From contig JAEMBT020000005.1 in the NCBI GenBank assembly GCA_018873245.2, positions 10,676,001 through 10,740,000 of the forward strand: 64,000 nucleotides of DNA, read 5' to 3'. Both the position numbers and the translations under genes were made by a program. Position 1 is the first letter of the stretch; the number at the start of each line of letters is the position of its first letter. Under the pieces are notes generated by a model. That model ran no database searches and was not told where the DNA came from. It saw only the letters and a program-made list of their open reading frames with translations. Below, piece by piece: positions 59,076 to 64,000 of the stretch. The stretch comes from Archegozetes longisetosus (taxonomy: Eukaryota > Arthropoda > Arachnida > Sarcoptiformes > Trhypochthoniidae).

Positions 59076-59723
59076 TATTTAAATGTATTTAATTTTCATC
59101 TATTCCATTATTTGACAGTTGATAATCTATTTTGTAATTATATCTGTTTACTGTATCCGATTAACTGTTTACGGGTTCTATGTCCATTGAGATAGTTTAA
59201 TATAATTCATATTAACGCCGAATATAACACAAACAGAATCATAAATTTACAAAAAGATAATTTGAGAATTGCATGAAAGTACATGAAAGATATCAATTAT
59301 AAAATCAATATCCACAAATTAATCAATAATGCTGCTTAAATGTAAAACTTATCATAGTTCTTAAGATTTCAAAACAAATTATTAATATTTTAAAAAATGA
59401 TTAGATTGTACACTAGAAATTAAGACAAAATATATTCATACTTCTCGCGCAGTATTTGGGAAGTAGCAGGAAGGAATGGAGCGATACGTTCAAGCTCATT
59501 TCGTGTAATTCATTGTATTTCATTCAATAAAATTCATTTTAAATCTCTCAACAGGAAACTTATCGAATAAATCAACAGATAAAATTGATGTTTTCTTATA
59601 ATTTATTTATCAGCATAATGTGTCATTCTTACTGTTTTTTTCGAAATCATATTTTTATTAGAATTAAAGACTATCACTATAACAGCGATGTAGTTGTAAA
59701 TATACTATATATTGTTGCCATAT
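59076..59723. other. intergenic between GH95 fragment and CBM14 copy 2
   Basis: AT-rich. From 59640 it aligns with the 3' flank of CBM14 copy 1. No gene. Confidence 0.5.
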
Positions 59724-60093
59724 TCAGTTGTTGCAATTAACATTTTGTGGCCAATCACACATTTTTGCTACCGTATTGAAAACAAGTCCGTTAGCGCATT
59801 CAAATTTACCCAATTTTTCAAGGCCTACGTAACATTCATAAAATGTACTGCAGCTTTTCTGGTCACGTAGGTAGTCACCGACTGCATGACATTGGCCTAC
59901 TGGTGTACAGGGTGTAACTGGATTACTACCGCTGTCTAGACAAACGTACTCCATATTAATCACTAAGAAATAGAAATTTACAATTGGATCAAGATATTCA
60001 TTACTTTTAACTTAAAATAGTTATTAAAAGGTCATACTTACGGCATGGAAACAGCATTATTACCAATATAAATGTTATTTTGAAAATGCCCAT
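59724..60093 (-). CDS. secreted single-CBM14 chitin-binding protein, copy 2
   Basis: Exons complement(60042..60093) (signal peptide MGIFKITFILVIMLFPC, donor CCGTAAGT) and complement(59724..59962) (acceptor TTCTTAG), phase-1 intron in the same position as copy 1. 96 residues; all six Cys of the chitin-binding domain are kept. Changes against copy 1 are mostly in the signal peptide and in the loop after FYEC. Splice sites and frame are intact, so it may be expressed, although the TATA box is weaker than in copy 1. Confidence 0.87.
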
Positions 60094-61283
60094 AATTTAT
60101 AATAACGATTAACAGAAATTATAGAATTAAAGTAAATTTTTAACTATATAATTAATTTGCTATCAATAGTTGTAAGTAATATATTATTTGTTAATGAAGA
60201 TTTATTTTAATATAATGAAGATGAGAATTTATCAAAACATTTGCTAAAACTCACGGATATTTATGATTGCAAATTGTTTTGTGAGCTGAAGATAAAATAA
60301 GGTATCCGATATGATGATTCATTAACATTCTGCTTTTAAAACAGAGAGAATTACAAAACTGCTCCGATATGTTTTAAGAGATAGAGAATGTATTATCAAA
60401 GTATAGTTGAATTCAGTATCAGCTCAACCTTTATTGTCTGCACCCATTGAATAGAAACTTAACCTAAGATTAGTTAAATCAATAGGTTGAAACAAGTTAT
60501 CATTACCTCATATCAATTATAGGATTTCACAATAGAGATTTAAGTTTAGTTGAATAAAGCAATTTATACCAATAATCTGAACAAAAAAATATTTATTTAT
60601 TCATATATGTTTGTAGTGTGTTGTCACTCGATATAATAAAATCACTAAAATAATGTTAAAGATGCGAGGCTTCAATAGCTTATCTATCGTAGTCAACAGA
60701 GAAAAATAAAAAGTTTTGAAATTGCATTTATTGAATCTTTGAAGCTCCAACATTACTAAATTAAAATTGAGCTTAATTTTCATAATACACAATATTCAAA
60801 CTTATTTTGCCATCAATAAAATTTGTCTTTCCCCTCTATCAATCAAGTTGCGAATTAATTAATAGGATGTGAAGTGATAAATAAATACCTGTTCGAAAAC
60901 GCGTTGACATTTTCTATCAAGATAATATGAAAAACATAAACTTCATACTTTGAATTGAACTTTTAAGAGGAAATGTCGACCGAACCATGATATATAAATC
61001 AATAAAAAGCGTAGATAATGGAATAAGTTGGATAAGTCTGGAAGTGGTGGTAATAGCGCAACACCTTAAAAGGTCAAAGATAAAGTTATTAAAGAATGAA
61101 TTAATCAGGCTGCAAAATTGGGGTGTCTATAGCCGAAAATTTCAAAATCAATAATTATAATGCGAAAAGACTCTTTTGAGCGCGTAGTTTCGTCAAACTG
61201 AGTTCAACGATACCACACATGATAACCTATGGCCTCGAGTTTACCGACGGGTGTCCTTTGACCACAATTTTTAATCCCTACAC
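60094..61283. other. duplicated intergenic sequence, no gene
   Basis: 60094-60830 parallels 54525-55220. The rest is unique AT-rich DNA with no supported gene. Confidence 0.5.
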
Positions 61284-61741
61284 CTTATATAAGGTCGGCC
61301 GAAAAGTAATTGCATATTCATAACTTATCAATGAATAAAGTAACAAGTATGTTTACTACAAATTGATGGTAAAGATTATATAACTGTCTCGTCTTAATTG
61401 CATTTCGATCGGCTATTTTAGTTAGCATCTTGACAATTTCAGGGACAGCACAAGCCAGCAATGCATAGTACTTAATAAACGTCCTCTGTTCTTCATTGGT
61501 CTTACGGACAGCATAAACAAGGAATATCAGAAGGAGCCAAATGCAAAATGTCTTCTTCCGTAAAATCAGAGAGCCATTTCGCAAAAAGTGTATCTTCAAT
61601 ACTCAATTCAGTCTTTACTGGTTTCTTAATCAGATGAAAAGGCTCGAGTTGATTGTGTTTTCGATAGTTACGAACAGTTTCAAAAGTTATTAGTTTACCT
61701 CTTTTATTCATTACTTGTTTGGCCTTTGGTTCACATTTCAT
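61284..61741 (-). mobile_element. one-ended mariner/Tc1 relic with transposase fragment
   Basis: One end reads TATAAGGTCGGCCGAAAAGTAATTG-like, a typical irritans mariner terminus; the other end is absent. The minus strand has a transposase piece (GKLITFETVRNYRKHN ... FAKWLSDFTEEDILHLAPSD) and, after a one-base break near 61520, a continuation (VYAVRKTNEEQ). Non-functional. Confidence 0.6.
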
Positions 61742-63598
61742 GCATGAAATAAACTTAATCTGTCATAGATTTTACCGTAGACCTCTAGAAAAGCATTATT
61801 TGGGACCATGTATATTTTTATTAAGGAGCAGTTATTAACGTCATAAGGCTTATGCAATGACGACATTTTATTTTAAGTTATATGTTTTCGGATTCTACGA
61901 TTCCTATTAATTTCAAAATTAGGGTAAATAAAATTCGAAATTTTTTGTTCAACATATTCTTCAGAATAATATTTAGTAATATAACTCAATGTTAGTATTT
62001 AACCTTTTGGATGTGTAACTGAAAAAACCGAAAAAGACCCTTAGCTACTAATCCGATAATAGTTATTCTTTTTTAAATAAACATTTCCCACAAAATAGTA
62101 ACATATGTTCGTCTACTGTTATGTATTCGCAAATAACAAAATTATCTTACAGCTACATGAAAACATTCTCGTAATCCTATTATGGCTACAAATTTTTCAC
62201 TTTTCTCTCTAAACTCGTACTATCGGCCAAAAAAGTAAATGTTAGATAAAGCTTTTTCGCGCCTTACATACTTAGGGATCGTTTTAATATTTACGTAATC
62301 AAGATTTCGAAAACTTTTATAAACTTTAGTCTTAAGATGGGTAATGACTTAACACATCTTAACAACTCTTTTTTGCCATAAGTCTTAAGTCTGACTTATG
62401 GCAAAAATATAATGAACTTTCCATTAATCGTTTTACTGACAGAGTTCATAAATTGTTTACTTTGCATTCAACTTTTCTCAATTATTTAAGAATTCGCCAG
62501 AAAACTTAAGCTACTCATGTCAAAGTTATACAAATTATAACACTTATAGAGATTTAGGGATAACTTTGGCATTTCATGGCTCACATTAGAAATAATAATC
62601 AAAATATAACAAAATTATTCAATCTTTCCCTTATTTGGTTCAGCTCTGATTGGTTTTTACAGTGTTTTAAGCGCATGCTTCGACGTATACTTTTTTGGCC
62701 GATAGTACATTTTCATCTAATCTCATTAAAGTTGGAATATTTTTGTATCTGTCACTTAATATGACTGCGCTAAGTATGAAGGCTTACGTAAGATTATTTT
62801 GCCACAGTTGGTATAAATCCGCCTTAGAATCAAACGATAACTCTTTTAACGTTAATTCTTCCGAACAAAGGAAAGCGTCAAAAAGTACGGCTTTTATAGT
62901 TTTTTGCACTTCAAATATTTACAAAAACACAGAAATGATTTTTTATAATCAATACTAAACTAAATATCCATTATTAAGGACGTGGAGATCGCGGAAACAA
63001 CAATAGAATTATCAAAATTGAATTCTGGAGAGTTTGAGCAATGGTTCCAAATAATTACTCAAATACCGGGTTTTTGCCCACCCACTGGGAGAACTGGGGC
63101 TCCACAAGGGCGAGAGTTCGTTGTGTGCACGAGATAACAATGCCTTTTCAAGAGTTTTATGTTTAAAACACGTAGTTTTAAAGGAAATGACTATTGTGGT
63201 GATACAAACACTTTTATTTCTCATTTATTTATATTTTCTAAATTACACTGAGTATTGTTCCCAAAACTTCAATCCATTGAAATTGTGAGTAATTACTCGA
63301 AGCAAACACAAAAGAGTCAATTCAATACAAATCCATATTTTGATAGTTTCGATTAAAATACTGATAGTCTTTTCAAAGATTAGTTCCATTGGCCACAATG
63401 TGGTCATTGATGTGCACATTTCCGAAACGTTTCTAATAAAATCTCTTAATTGGATTGAGTCACTAAAGCATTTAATGAATTAATAGAAAAAGTGAAATCT
63501 TTATTCAAATATAAAGTACATTTTAAATATAATATCGAATAAAATAATAAATAAATAATTAATAGAGAAATGCATAGAAGTCATTATTACAGTTGATA
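61742..63598. other. intergenic, repeats only
   Basis: 61935-62190 and 62700-62860 are unit B of the segmental duplication; 62290-62720 is a dispersed repeat. Frames at 62576-62958 and 63012-63224 have no support. 3' flank of the partial gene at the right edge. Confidence 0.45.
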
Positions 63599-64000
63599 TC
63601 AATTCTCGTAATTATTAGTATTTGAGTTGAAGAACCATTCGGTGAATTTTCGTAATTGTTGGCTCGCGGTCTGAGACTCGAAATGCAATCTTTGGTTCTC
63701 TTCTTTCAGTTGTCTTATCGTTTCATTTAATCTCAACTTCTCTTCGCTTAACTCTTTGACTAAAAAACAAAACATATTAGTTATTATGTCCCGAAGACAC
63801 GTTTCAATTGAATTCAAACCCTTTTCTTTTAGAATAGAATCGTTTCTGGACTCATTGGACTCGTTAATGACTCGCGTGGCGGTCGCAACCAAAGACGGCC
63901 ACTGAATATCGTTGTTCTCGTCGTTGACGTGGTCGTCCTCCAGTAGTCCAGGACTAAAGGGATTCACATTAACCACAAACGCAGGTTTAGCGACAGTTAA
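63599..64000 (-). CDS. coiled-coil protein, partial (5' end beyond window)
   Basis: The minus-strand frame is open from the window edge to the stop at 63599-63601, 133 codons. An acidic, Asn-rich start (GLLEDDHVNDENND) is followed by a helical heptad-like region (LVKELSEEKLRLNETIRQLK, then ENQRLHFE). GC content rises over the reading frame compared with flanks, which supports coding. No known family recognised. The GTG at 63976 is not needed as a start because the frame continues upstream. Confidence 0.6.
   Translation of the reverse strand, partial: LTVAKPAFVVNVNPFSPGLLEDDHVNDENNDIQWPSLVATATRVINESNESRNDSILKEKGLNSIETCLRDIITNMFCFLVKELSEEKLRLNETIRQLKEENQRLHFESQTASQQLRKFTEWFFNSNTNNYEN

Larger units (their letters stand above)
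59640..62860. repeat. segmental duplication, unit B (partner 54070-56880)
   Basis: Second unit of the duplication described at 54070. It lacks the foldback element and the 413 bp mariner, and instead has the mariner relic at 61284-61741. Sequence 62290-62720 recurs inverted at 37266-37600. Confidence 0.7.

Noticed and set aside
62576..62958. Two short plus frames near 62.6-63.0 kb
   Set aside because: They belong to a dispersed repeat (also inverted at 37.2-37.6 kb) and to unit B of the segmental duplication; no similarity or coding bias.

Overview
The window is animal nuclear DNA. Genes have GT-AG introns, the sequence is very AT-rich, and it is full of mariner, hAT-like and piggyBac-like relics plus one large Polinton/Maverick. 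Secreted single-domain chitin-binding proteins and a seven-membrane-segment gustatory-type receptor point to an arthropod. I would guess a mite or other chelicerate, but that is inference.

Layout. 1-11.6 kb holds a composite hAT-like/mariner repeat (584-2504), an intronless chemoreceptor-like gene (3740-5116, minus), and a two-exon gene (7892-11545) that joins a guanylate-binding-protein/atlastin-type large GTPase to a C-terminal Ras/Rab-like GTPase ending in a CaaX box. From 11749 to 37265 lies a near-perfect inverted duplication of about 4.8 kb per arm around a ~145 bp spacer. Each arm carries an identical small two-repeat filamin-type gene. The right arm is split by a 15,771 bp Polinton (20395-36165) with 335/320 bp terminal inverted repeats and a 6 bp target duplication. 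The unoccupied target is preserved in the left arm (12843-12848) and again in a diverged third copy (37959-37964).

The Polinton encodes, left to right: a seven-exon protein with a fourfold repeated exon; an unknown two-exon protein; a protein-primed family B DNA polymerase; a two-BIR plus RING inhibitor-of-apoptosis protein; a packaging-ATPase remnant; an unknown nuclear-type protein; a chromodomain integrase; a small membrane protein; penton; a basic minor virion protein; the major capsid protein; and an adenain-like protease. It thus has replication, integration and virion modules plus an anti-apoptotic cargo gene. The capsid genes are packed with overlapping stop/start codons. Major capsid protein and protease read through intact, while polymerase, integrase, penton, IAP and ATPase have one-base frame breaks.

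38-48 kb holds a DHRS7-like short-chain dehydrogenase (minus) and a glycoside hydrolase family 95 alpha-L-fucosidase-like gene with a transposon-filled first intron. 48-64 kb is repeat-rich. It contains two copies of a secreted CBM14 gene (54.2-54.5 and 59.7-60.1 kb) inside a diverged segmental duplication, a chimeric GH95 pseudogene fragment between them, several DNA transposons, a TTCTAGAA-rich minisatellite, a CT microsatellite, and a partial coiled-coil gene running off the right edge. I saw no rRNA, tRNA or CRISPR.
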